Assembly: GCA_016930275.1 (NCBI GenBank)
Contig: JAFGHA010000209.1
Location: 1 to 36,713, forward strand
Direction: 5' to 3'
Length of the DNA: 36,713 nucleotides
From: Chitinispirillaceae bacterium
GTDB taxonomy: Bacteria > Fibrobacterota > Chitinivibrionia > Chitinivibrionales > Chitinispirillaceae
Both the position numbers and the translations under genes were made by a program. The notes beneath the pieces were generated by a model that was given only the letters and a program-made list of their open reading frames with translations, was not told the origin of the DNA and did no database searches. Below are positions 24,101-32,477 of the stretch, one piece after another. Position 1 is the first letter of the stretch. Each line of letters begins with the position of its first letter.

Positions 24101-26176
24101 ATGAGGTATATTAGAATCATGTTGGAAATAGCGGGACACCTGCGGGCGATGGTCATTCTGGTTATGGTCACCACCGGAATTTTTTCTCAGACACCCGAAG
24201 AAATATACCTTTCCGGCACCATACGTGATGCTGTTGATAACACCCCCATCGATTCGGTCAGGATCGCGTCATCATTATATACCACAATTACTTATAGCTC
24301 TTCAGAGGGAACGTATCGGCTCCCTGTCAGTGGAAAAATCAACTGCCGTCCGGATACTGAAATAATCACTCTCGGAAAAGAATACAGCTTTTCGTTTTCA
24401 ATCAACAAGGGAACGCAACGACTGGTATCCGACGAACCGCTCAGTGTGACCACCGCACAACTATTTGATCTGCAGGGACGAATAATCAATCTTGCGCTCC
24501 CCTCATCAAATCATTCACGGACATTCCCCGATCAGCGTATTTCCCCCGGTGTCTATTTCCTCAGGGTGAGCGGATTTCATCCCCAGCGGATACTGGTGAC
24601 GAACAATCGTTTCAAAGGAACATTTTCGCGAAAGGAACGTGTTCTGGAAGAAATTCGGCCACCCGACTGTCCTTCGGATGATACGATTTATTGTTATAAG
24701 CCCGGTTACTGGCCTGCCGTGCTGCCGATTGCCGATGTCCGAGTCACTGATTTTATTCCACTCCGGAAAAAACGGTGGATCGCGTTTGATATCCATAACC
24801 ATACCCTGCTCACCGACGGCGAAAAACCTCTGGACAGCCTCCTGCACTTTGCATTTACCCGTTTTGGACTGGATCTCTGCACGAACTCAGAGCATGGTGG
24901 TTCATATTACTATGACACCATCGGTAACTACATCGCCGATGATCCCCGGCAGAACGAACACGCACCGCATGATAGCGGCAGTATTGTTTTTCCCCGCTGG
25001 TATACGCTCAAGGAGTACTCTTGGCCTAAAATACTCGGTCAGCGTACCGTCTATCCGGATAAAATACTCCTGCAGGGACTCGAATGGAACGTGCCCGGTC
25101 ACGAACACGGCAGTGTGGGATTTATCGATGATGCGGATCAACCGGAAGCCGTGAGTGATTTCGAATACCAGTTCGATTTCAATGATTTCGATACGAGCCG
25201 CCCGGAACTTGTCAAACACAATAAACGGTGGTTACATGAGGATGCGCTCGCCGGTCTGCACTGGCTTGACAGTCTGTATCCGCGCTCAAGCTACTTTTTC
25301 ATCAACCATCCCTCGCGGGAAGCGATCGGTCCGTATCCCGTCAACGCATTCCGTGATTTCAACAATCTGGCTCCGGATGTCTGCTTCGGGTTCGAGGGTA
25401 TGCCGGGACACCACAAAGTGATTTCACGCGGGAAATATTATTACGGCAGTACCAACAGAAACCGGACCTGGGGAGGGGCCGATTACGTTCTTGCGCAACT
25501 GGGTGGAATGTGGGATGCACTTCTTGGTGAAGGGCGGCATTTCTGGACCATTGTCAACAGTGACTTTCACAATCTCTACGAGGATCACTGGCCGGGAGAG
25601 TATACGAAATCTTGGGTCGCGATTGCCGATACCGGTGCACGGGGCTGGCTCGAAAGCATGCGCAACGGTGAAATTTTCATTACCCTGGGTGATCTGATCT
25701 GCGCTCTGGATTTCACGTTTGATGACGGGATACACGCTGCCGGAATGGGAAACGATTTCCATGCTTATTCGGATACGCTTGCCGTAACCATACGCTTTAA
25801 AAGTCCGGAAGAAAACGCGCACGGCGACTCACCGCAGGTGGATCACATCGACCTGATCGCCGGACCGGTTAACGGTAAAATCGATCCGACCGATGAGAAC
25901 TACCTCAATCCAAGCCTCCCCACCACACTTGTACAGAAACGTTTCACCGGTGAAGACTGGATAACCGAAGACGGATGGAAAACCATCAGAACGACCGTGG
26001 TCTGCAATCGTCCGGCGTATTACCGCCTTCGCGGGACGAACAATGTAATCGGGAGTTCGGAGAATCTCGATGAAAATGGAGAACCGACCATCGATGCTTC
26101 ATCGGCGAATACCGAAACTGCCGCCTGGTCCGATCTCTGGTTCTATTCAAACCCCGTCTTTGTTTACCCTCGCTGA
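24101..26176 (+). CDS. CehA/McbA-like PHP-fold metallohydrolase, secreted
   Basis: This 691-residue protein has a signal peptide (hydrophobic run near 16-30). Met1 at 24101 has no ribosome site; Met7 at 24119 is an alternative. Residues 34-78 resemble a carboxypeptidase-regulatory-like beta domain (LSGTIRDAVDNTPIDSV, SEGTYRLPV). Residues ~115-170 look like the core of a sorting domain (AQLFDLQGRIIN, ISPGVYFLRV). The catalytic half starts with FDIHNHTLLTDG (230-240) and has SEHGG, EWNVPGHEHGS, INHPSR and NSDFHN, the His/Asp set of PHP metallohydrolases. CehA/McbA members hydrolyse phosphoesters or carbamates; the substrate here is unknown. Its 3' end overlaps the convergent kinase-like gene by 13 nt. 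Confidence 0.82.
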   Translation: MRYIRIMLEIAGHLRAMVILVMVTTGIFSQTPEEIYLSGTIRDAVDNTPIDSVRIASSLYTTITYSSSEGTYRLPVSGKINCRPDTEIITLGKEYSFSFSINKGTQRLVSDEPLSVTTAQLFDLQGRIINLALPSSNHSRTFPDQRISPGVYFLRVSGFHPQRILVTNNRFKGTFSRKERVLEEIRPPDCPSDDTIYCYKPGYWPAVLPIADVRVTDFIPLRKKRWIAFDIHNHTLLTDGEKPLDSLLHFAFTRFGLDLCTNSEHGGSYYYDTIGNYIADDPRQNEHAPHDSGSIVFPRWYTLKEYSWPKILGQRTVYPDKILLQGLEWNVPGHEHGSVGFIDDADQPEAVSDFEYQFDFNDFDTSRPELVKHNKRWLHEDALAGLHWLDSLYPRSSYFFINHPSREAIGPYPVNAFRDFNNLAPDVCFGFEGMPGHHKVISRGKYYYGSTNRNRTWGGADYVLAQLGGMWDALLGEGRHFWTIVNSDFHNLYEDHWPGEYTKSWVAIADTGARGWLESMRNGEIFITLGDLICALDFTFDDGIHAAGMGNDFHAYSDTLAVTIRFKSPEENAHGDSPQVDHIDLIAGPVNGKIDPTDENYLNPSLPTTLVQKRFTGEDWITEDGWKTIRTTVVCNRPAYYRLRGTNNVIGSSENLDENGEPTIDASSANTETAAWSDLWFYSNPVFVYPR

Positions 26177-27783
26177 TCGGAAACCGCCGGAGATGCGTGA
26201 TCGCGCTCCTCCACCAGCCGGATGAGGACATCTTCGTGCAAAGGCTTGATGATGGTGGTATCCATTCCGGCTTCCCTGCATCGCCGTTCAGCTTCATCTC
26301 CGCCTCCACCGGCAACCATACCGCATACCGGTACATGCATACCACCTCCACGCAGGTGTTCTTCTTTCCTGATACGACGCACCGCATCATAGCCGTTCAT
26401 GATCGGCATTTCACAGTCCATCAGAACAAGATCATAAACCTTCTTTCCGAATGAATTCACCGCATCGACACCGTTTTCCGCGATATCACAACCATACCCT
26501 GCCTTATCGAGCATTTTCTTTATTTTTTTGCGATTGGCGGTGTTGTCATCGGCGACAAGAATACGCAGCTTGCGGCCGGTATTCGATTCGGCAAGGGTAT
26601 GCCGGGTGATAAGCTGCCGCTTGTCCGTTGCCACCGCATCTCCGCCGGCTTGTTCGCGGCGGATGATCTGCATGCAGTCAATCAGCTCCGACTGCTTGAG
26701 CGGTCGTGTCAGGTAAGCGGTCACTCCAAGATCCTTCATTTTGCGGGCCTCGCCGCGTTGTCCGATGGCAGTCACGAGTACCAGCGGTTTCCCCCCCAGT
26801 ACCGGATGCTCCTTCAGCCGGGCGACAAGCCGGAACCCGCTCTCCCCGACTTCCTGCATCGCAAGTACCAGTACATCCCACGAACCGGTATCCCCGGAAG
26901 TATCTAATTCCTCAAGAACCGTTTCTCCATCCGGATATTCCCGGCAGGTACATCCTGCGGTGGTCAGATACCGGATCATTATGCTTCTTCCCGACGGGCT
27001 CGGATCGGCGATCAACACGTTCATGCCCTCCAACGATTGACGGTTATTTTCTTCCGCAACCATTCTCGACGGACATTTTTTCAACGCTGCGGAAAACCAG
27101 AAAGTGGACCCTTTACCTCCCGCATTCGAAAGGCCGATCTGTCCGTCCATGCGCTGTGCAAGCCGTTTGGCAAGCGCGAGACTCAGACCGGTACGACCGT
27201 ATTTCCACGAGGAAACCTCGTCGGGCCGACTGAAGGGCTGCAGCAGGGTTTCAAGCTGCTCACCGGTCAGACCTACCCCGAATTCATTGAGATCGAACCT
27301 GACGATACTGCGATCCCCATCCTCCTCGATCGTTTTCACGGAAAGAACAATATCTCCGGAAGGCGAAAACGAGAGGGCGGTTTCAACCAGTGTAGTAATG
27401 ATCCGGCGAAGCCGTGCGGGATCGCCATACGCCATTTCGGGCACCGACGCATGAATAAGAGTATGCATCTCTCCGTTCCGGTCCGTCGTTTTTCCGGCGA
27501 TCGCTTCCATCGCTTCTTCGATCGCAGTACGCAGATCGAACTGCATGCTATCAAGGGTGAATTCTCCCGCCTCGATCAGCGAAAAATCGGTGAGGTCATT
27601 GACCAGCGACAGCAGCGTACCGGTTGCATTCTGCACTGAGGTGACATACCTTTTCTGTTCAGCAGTGAGCGAAGTTTCCTGCAGGAGATTGTGCAGCCCG
27701 GTGATGGTGGTAAGGGTCGACCTGATTTCGGATGATGTCAGTCCGATGAAGGCACTTTTTGTTTCCTGACGAGGTTCGGCCAT
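26164..27783 (-). CDS. Hybrid histidine-kinase-like protein with degenerate catalytic sites and two receiver domains
   Basis: The 539-residue cytosolic protein has no sensor or membrane segment. The HisKA helix reads LTSSEIRS where the family has MSHEIRTP, so the phospho-acceptor His is Ser18. The ATPase domain (~118-233) keeps the fold but has lost the N-box Asn (LVETALSF) and the G1 Asp (NEFGVGL). Receiver 1 (~254-375) has Ala308 in place of the acceptor Asp and Arg360 in place of the Lys. Receiver 2 (~406-525) is the only intact site: DD412-413, Asp456 in LMDCEMP and Lys513. It probably acts as a receiver scaffold phosphorylated by another kinase. GGGAGG lies 8 nt before the ATG. No kinase or output partner is adjacent. 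Confidence 0.88.
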   Translation of the reverse strand: MAEPRQETKSAFIGLTSSEIRSTLTTITGLHNLLQETSLTAEQKRYVTSVQNATGTLLSLVNDLTDFSLIEAGEFTLDSMQFDLRTAIEEAMEAIAGKTTDRNGEMHTLIHASVPEMAYGDPARLRRIITTLVETALSFSPSGDIVLSVKTIEEDGDRSIVRFDLNEFGVGLTGEQLETLLQPFSRPDEVSSWKYGRTGLSLALAKRLAQRMDGQIGLSNAGGKGSTFWFSAALKKCPSRMVAEENNRQSLEGMNVLIADPSPSGRSIMIRYLTTAGCTCREYPDGETVLEELDTSGDTGSWDVLVLAMQEVGESGFRLVARLKEHPVLGGKPLVLVTAIGQRGEARKMKDLGVTAYLTRPLKQSELIDCMQIIRREQAGGDAVATDKRQLITRHTLAESNTGRKLRILVADDNTANRKKIKKMLDKAGYGCDIAENGVDAVNSFGKKVYDLVLMDCEMPIMNGYDAVRRIRKEEHLRGGGMHVPVCGMVAGGGGDEAERRCREAGMDTTIIKPLHEDVLIRLVEERDHASPAVSDQRG

Positions 27784-28080
27784 TGGTTTTCCTCCCTGCG
27801 GGGTGCAGCGGTATTGTCCGGTGGCGGTAAACGGCGGTTATCGGAAGAACCGGACGGGAGTACGATCAGCTGCATCTGCATTGCTGGTGGTCGATTGTTG
27901 ATCACCGAAAGTATATCGTTCCGGGAGGCGGAGGGGAAAGGGGAAATGCGATAAAAACTCAAACAAGTTTCAGTCCCCCCCATCGTACAAAACATCCACG
28001 GACGAGGCAAAACAGCTATTAACAATCTTCAAAAACCGGTCTGGTTAACCATCGGGGCGTCGTTATCGGCCATTTTTCTG
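27784..28080. other. Divergent intergenic region before the membrane protein
   Basis: A promoter for the kinase-like gene must lie here. On the plus strand a very purine-rich run (27923-27945, GGAGGCGGAGGGGAAAG core) is followed by ATG-CGA-TAA at 27946-27954. The frame then stays open into the membrane protein, with no further ATG until past 28081. Confidence 0.45.
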
Positions 28081-28602
28081 GTGCTAGGAATTTTCTCCAA
28101 TGTGATGTGCATCAACTTTCTCAATCTGCGGAAAGCCTATCTGGCCATACTTACCTTTTACTTCCGGAACGAAATACTGCCCCCGGGCTACCTCGGGTGG
28201 AGTCAGCTTTCTATCAACCGTCATTCATGTAAAAACAGAATCAAACAGGGTCTTTGCAAAAAGGAGGAACCCTGTTACACGATACAAAGTAACCAGACAA
28301 ATCATTTCGGATTTTTCAATGATTTCATAGAAAGTATCGGGAAAATAATCGGTATGGTATATACCATCCTGTTTACCGCTGCCGTTGCCATCCTGATCTG
28401 GATCGCACTTCAGAACGCCAATACAGTATTGGCGTTTTCGACGGGGGCGATATCAATACTGGTATTCGGGTGTCTTGCCTACATTACGCTGTCGCTTTTA
28501 AAAGGATCCCGTTCCATTGAAACGTATTACATGCAGTGGAAAAGCGTGCTGATACATTGCGAGCCGATCTTCCCGGAGGTGGTCAATGAAGAAAAGGGGT
28601 GA
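28081..28602 (+). CDS. Small integral membrane protein of unknown function, start uncertain
   Basis: The 173-residue product shown begins at a GTG, but coding sequence clearly continues upstream: the frame is open back to 27955 and includes most of a first membrane helix (WLTIGASLSAIFLVLGIF). No ATG exists upstream except one followed at codon 3 by TAA. An ATT at 28018, with a GAGG about 10 nt before it, is a possible start. Three membrane segments are expected, around 28045-28110 and residues ~87-112 and ~117-141, with a Cys/Lys-rich loop between the first two (HSCKNRIKQGLCKKEEPC). I recognise no family. It ends 10 bp before the convergent hsdS stop. Confidence 0.55.
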   Translation: MLGIFSNVMCINFLNLRKAYLAILTFYFRNEILPPGYLGWSQLSINRHSCKNRIKQGLCKKEEPCYTIQSNQTNHFGFFNDFIESIGKIIGMVYTILFTAAVAILIWIALQNANTVLAFSTGAISILVFGCLAYITLSLLKGSRSIETYYMQWKSVLIHCEPIFPEVVNEEKG

Positions 28603-28612
28603 ACAGTGTTTG

Positions 28613-29950
28613 TTATTTGACTCCCCGTTTCTTCCGGAGCTGCTGTTTGGCCGATTTTTCTTTTTTGATGCGTTCCAGGAGGATCGTGGCCGGTTCGTCG
28701 GCGGGTTTTTGGGGGAGGAGGGTGCCTCGGAAGGCTTTGGAGAGTATGGAGGTAGTAACGTCGTTGACATTTTGAAAAGCAGCAGCGTATTTGCGTTCGA
28801 GCTTATCGGCGAGAGAAAAGAGAGAGTCGACGCGGCGGACGATTTCTTTTTGTTCGGAGAGGGGGGGGAGAGGAAAGCGTAATTCCTTGATCTCTTCCGA
28901 ATTAATATTATGAACACCCGTAGTTGAGCGTGCAGATATCTCAATCTGCTCTCTTATGGTATGTGTCTTAAAAATTAAATTCAAAAAATGTGGCTCAATC
29001 ACTCCATTTTTCACCCTAATCCTTATTAGATATCCAGCATATGCAAATCCAACAGCCTCCTTACCAATTAGTGTTGCCTTACCTAAAAGTGAAACGCTTC
29101 CGTTTGAACGAATAATCAACAAATCATTTACAACCAAAGATAGTTTTTGATATTCTTTTTCATCCAAATGCGAATACTTTAAATCCGTTATATTTAGTAA
29201 CCCTGTACTAACATTTGGTATCCGTAAGACTGGAATCCCATTTTGAATATTATAACCGGACTTTTTAGATGTACCATAGGATATACTTTCTATTACACTG
29301 CCAATGGTCTTTTCAATCCTCTCCGGTAGTCCTTTCCCCGCCCGCCAATCCTCCGTCAACCTCCCCGTAACCGCCATCTTCAGAACCGTCTGCCGGAACC
29401 GTTTCATCAGCTCCGGAACCCGCTCCAGCCGCGCCTTGCACGATTCGATCCGGGCCATGAGGGAATCGAGCTTGTCGGCGATGCGGTGCTGTTCGGGAAG
29501 GGGAGGGAGGGGAAATCTTATACTTTCTAATACTTCTAGGCGTATACCCTTTACAGTTGTACCTTTTCCAAGGTTTTCTAAAATCTTGGATTGGCTACGA
29601 TACCAGTATTCAAAAAACATCTTACTGATATTCTCATGTATAAATAGAGCTTTCAAATCTTGGTTAATTGCTGTAGCAAAGTTCGCCCTTACAATTTTCC
29701 CAAGTCCCATCCGAGTTGAAATGATCAATGTATCTGCAGGAATAATATTTGTACTACTTGCTCTTACAGCTTCTTCAGAGATGTGGTCAACAGTTTTATT
29801 CGGTCTATTTATCTTCATGTCTTTGACGGTCATAAATGGAATTGAACCAGAATAGTAGGCGCCATTCTTTTTTGATGGTGTACCCCCACCAACAATTGCC
29901 TTGGTAATCTCCCCAACAGTCGTCTCCACCCACCCTCTCGGCAACCCCAT
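28613..29950 (-). CDS. hsdS: Type I restriction-modification specificity subunit HsdS
   Basis: The 445-residue protein has the two-fold HsdS plan: target-recognition domain 1 (~1-150), conserved helical spacer starting IRFPLPPLPEQHRIADKLDS, domain 2 (~210-360), then a second spacer starting LRFPLPPLSEQKEIVRRVDS. The two recognition domains fix the two halves of the DNA target. The ATG at 29950 shares its A with the TGA of the upstream gene (TGATG), with GGAGG just before it; a GTG one codon earlier is in frame but lies too close to the ribosome site. Both recognition domains are AT-rich relative to the GC-rich spacers, the usual sign of domain exchange. It is the last gene of the radC-hsdR-hsdM-DUF1016 operon. 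Confidence 0.95.
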   Translation of the reverse strand: MGLPRGWVETTVGEITKAIVGGGTPSKKNGAYYSGSIPFMTVKDMKINRPNKTVDHISEEAVRASSTNIIPADTLIISTRMGLGKIVRANFATAINQDLKALFIHENISKMFFEYWYRSQSKILENLGKGTTVKGIRLEVLESIRFPLPPLPEQHRIADKLDSLMARIESCKARLERVPELMKRFRQTVLKMAVTGRLTEDWRAGKGLPERIEKTIGSVIESISYGTSKKSGYNIQNGIPVLRIPNVSTGLLNITDLKYSHLDEKEYQKLSLVVNDLLIIRSNGSVSLLGKATLIGKEAVGFAYAGYLIRIRVKNGVIEPHFLNLIFKTHTIREQIEISARSTTGVHNINSEEIKELRFPLPPLSEQKEIVRRVDSLFSLADKLERKYAAAFQNVNDVTTSILSKAFRGTLLPQKPADEPATILLERIKKEKSAKQQLRKKRGVK

Positions 29951-31047
29951 CACTCCTCCCCCCTCTCCCGCAGCTCCATGGCAATCATCCGTTTCTCCCG
30001 CTCCACCTCAACCCGCAACTCCTCCTCATTGGGCAGGTAGAGCATATACTTCGACGCGAAAAGCTGACGGTTCTCTTCGAGTACCGAGTACTTCACAATG
30101 GTGGCATCCTTTTCGGTGCAGAGGATAAGCCCCACCGTGGGGTTATCTTCCTCGGCGCGCTGCAGATCATCGAACATGCGTACGTACATATCCATCTGTC
30201 CCACATCCTGATGGGTAAGTTCACCGGTTTTCAGATCGATAAGCACGAAGCACTTGAGGTGGTAGTTGTAAAACACGAGATCAACGTAGAACTCCTTTGT
30301 TTCGGTGGAGATGCGCTTCTGTCGCGCCACGAAGGCAAACCCCTTGCCCAGCTCCAGCAGAAACTCCTGCAGCTTGTCGATGATCGCCTGTTCCAGCTCA
30401 GACTCCCTGTAGGAGGTGCGGTCGGCAAGGTTGAGGAATTCGAGGATATAGGGATCTTTGAGGTAGTCGGCGGCGTTCATTTGGAGGGTAGTGGTTTTTT
30501 GGGCAGCTTCGGCAATAACCGGCTGTTTTTCTCCGCTCGACAGGAGCCGTTCATAATAGAGTGAATTGATCTGCCGTTCGAGGGCACGGGTGGACCAGTT
30601 CTGGTTTGCCGCTTCGTTCATGTACCATTCGCGGGCGGCAGGTTTTTCGACTCTTATCAATTTACGGTAATGGGTCCAGGTGAGTTCGGGACGCAGTATC
30701 GGCCGTTGCGGTAGATGTAAGCCGTTATCAGCAGGAACGTTACCGGAAACGTGGCGCAGTGCGCCACGAATTGAGAAATAGTTGTACAGTTGCCGCATCC
30801 GGCGAAGATTGCTTATATCAAACCCGGCTCCAAACTCTTTGCAGAGTCTCTCCGACAATATTTCAAGAAGACCCGTGGCATACTCCGCGCGCTGTGCCCC
30901 CTGCTGCTCCTCTTCAACAATGAGTCTGCCGATATGCCAGTACGCCTCGACCATAATCGTGTTGACCGACCGGACAACCTCAGTCCTTGCGCGGCTGATC
31001 ACCTCGGCAATAGAAACATAGAGTTTCATAGTTACCGGTTCACTCAT
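29950..31047 (-). CDS. DUF1016/YhcG-like PDDEXK nuclease in the restriction operon
   Basis: The product is 365 residues. The N-terminal half is the DUF1016_N helical domain (EAYWHIGRLIVEEEQQG, LSERLCKEFGAGFDISNLR, LTWTHYRKLIRV). The C-terminal half carries a PD-(D/E)XK nuclease core: FYVDLVFYN (~250-260) then VLIDLKTGEL (~266-275) and GQMDMYV. The family is common beside type I restriction genes and mobile elements; some members interact with defence complexes, but the role is poorly settled. The start overlaps the hsdM stop as ATGA and the stop overlaps hsdS as TGATG, so it is made together with the methyltransferase and specificity subunits. It probably contributes DNA cleavage or end-processing. 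Confidence 0.9.
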   Translation of the reverse strand: MSEPVTMKLYVSIAEVISRARTEVVRSVNTIMVEAYWHIGRLIVEEEQQGAQRAEYATGLLEILSERLCKEFGAGFDISNLRRMRQLYNYFSIRGALRHVSGNVPADNGLHLPQRPILRPELTWTHYRKLIRVEKPAAREWYMNEAANQNWSTRALERQINSLYYERLLSSGEKQPVIAEAAQKTTTLQMNAADYLKDPYILEFLNLADRTSYRESELEQAIIDKLQEFLLELGKGFAFVARQKRISTETKEFYVDLVFYNYHLKCFVLIDLKTGELTHQDVGQMDMYVRMFDDLQRAEEDNPTVGLILCTEKDATIVKYSVLEENRQLFASKYMLYLPNEEELRVEVEREKRMIAMELRERGEE

Positions 31048-32477
31048 GACGGCACCTCCGCACCGAGTTCAACGAGGATCGCCTTGAGATCATCCAGAGC
31101 GCCCTCAAGTTCACCGATTGCCAGCCGTACAAGATCTTCCGGCTCAGCCGTACTGTCGTGACGGTTATTTGCGTCGTCTTTGAGCCAGGTGATATCGAGC
31201 GAGTCGTCACGTGCGGCAATCTGCTCGCGGGTAAATGCCCTGAACCTGCCGTCTTCGCCGAGGTCTTTGCGCCGCGCTCCCCCGAGCGGATCGGTACCGT
31301 AACATTTAACAAACTCATCGAAATGCTTTTCGGTGAGGGGGTTTGTTTTACCAAGGTTGGGCATATTGGTACGAAGGTCGTACACCCATACTTTCTTCGT
31401 GCTTCCGGTTTCGCTCCGGCCTGCAGTAAAGAACAGCACATTGGTCTTGACTCCCTGCGCGTAGAATATCCCGGTCGGCAGACGCAGTATCGTATGCAGG
31501 TTACATTTGTTCATGAGATCGGTTCTGATTTTCTGCCCGTCACCTCCCGCGAAGAGCACGTTGTCGGGAAGAACGACCGCCGCACGGGCTTTCTCGTTTT
31601 TTTTAAGTGCACGATAAATCAACTGTAAAAAGTTCAATTGTTTATTTGATGTCGGGTAGGTAAGATCGTCGCGGGTTGGACGTTCGCCCCCCTTTTTGGT
31701 ACCGAACGGCGGATTGGTGAGAATAACATCGTAATCGCGAAAACTTTTACCGCTATTCGACAAGGTGTCGCCCAGAACGATCTTCCCGTGCACATCATGC
31801 AACATGGCATTCATCAGCGCCAGACGGTGTGCCTCCTGCACCAGTTCGAACCCGGTAAAAGCCTCTTTTCGTTGAAACTCCCGCTGCTCGGTGGTGAGGG
31901 TAAATAGTTCATCCGTCTGCGCCTTTATAAACCGGTCGGCGGCAATCATGAACCCGAAAGTTCCTGCTGCCGGGTCGCCGCACCGCTCACCCGCCTGCGG
32001 CTGAACGAGTTTGACCATAACGTTGATAAGCGCACGCGGGGTGAAATACTGCCCGGCTCCCGATTTCTTTTCGCCGGCATTTTTTTCCAGCAACCCTTCG
32101 TAAAGGTCGCCGAGCCCCTCGTGTTTCGCACTGTACCAGTCGAGGTCGTTTATCGTCGTGATGATTTTTTTGAGATTTGCCGGATGGTCGATATTGGTTC
32201 CCGCTTTAGTGTAAATCTCCCGTACCCTGCCTTTTCCTTTTTCGCCAAGCCGGGTAAGCAGCGTTTTGTAAAATTTCGTCAGCATCACGCCGTCTTTACC
32301 CGTGAGATCATCCCACCGATACCCGCGCGGAAGTTGCTTTTCGGTATCGGTCTCCTTTGCCATTTTAAGGAAAAGCAGATAGGTAAGCTCGGTAACATAC
32401 TGGTGATAGGTAATACCGTCGTCGCGCAGCACATCGCATAACCGCCACAAGCGATCGACAATTTCCTGTGTATTCAT
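31044..32477 (-). CDS. hsdM: Type I restriction-modification DNA methyltransferase subunit HsdM
   Basis: The 477-residue protein has an N-terminal HsdM helical domain (MNTQEIVDRLWRLCDVLRDD, ELTYLLFLKMAKE) and an N6-adenine methyltransferase core. Its SAM motif is GDPAAGTFGFM (~166-176) and the catalytic motif IV is TNPPFG (~255-260). GAGQYFTPRALINVMV is the family signature before the SAM site. It pairs as M2S with HsdS to methylate the bipartite target; with HsdR it forms the restriction complex. The start overlaps the hsdR stop as ATGA. No truncation is visible. Confidence 0.96.
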   Translation of the reverse strand: MNTQEIVDRLWRLCDVLRDDGITYHQYVTELTYLLFLKMAKETDTEKQLPRGYRWDDLTGKDGVMLTKFYKTLLTRLGEKGKGRVREIYTKAGTNIDHPANLKKIITTINDLDWYSAKHEGLGDLYEGLLEKNAGEKKSGAGQYFTPRALINVMVKLVQPQAGERCGDPAAGTFGFMIAADRFIKAQTDELFTLTTEQREFQRKEAFTGFELVQEAHRLALMNAMLHDVHGKIVLGDTLSNSGKSFRDYDVILTNPPFGTKKGGERPTRDDLTYPTSNKQLNFLQLIYRALKKNEKARAAVVLPDNVLFAGGDGQKIRTDLMNKCNLHTILRLPTGIFYAQGVKTNVLFFTAGRSETGSTKKVWVYDLRTNMPNLGKTNPLTEKHFDEFVKCYGTDPLGGARRKDLGEDGRFRAFTREQIAARDDSLDITWLKDDANNRHDSTAEPEDLVRLAIGELEGALDDLKAILVELGAEVPS

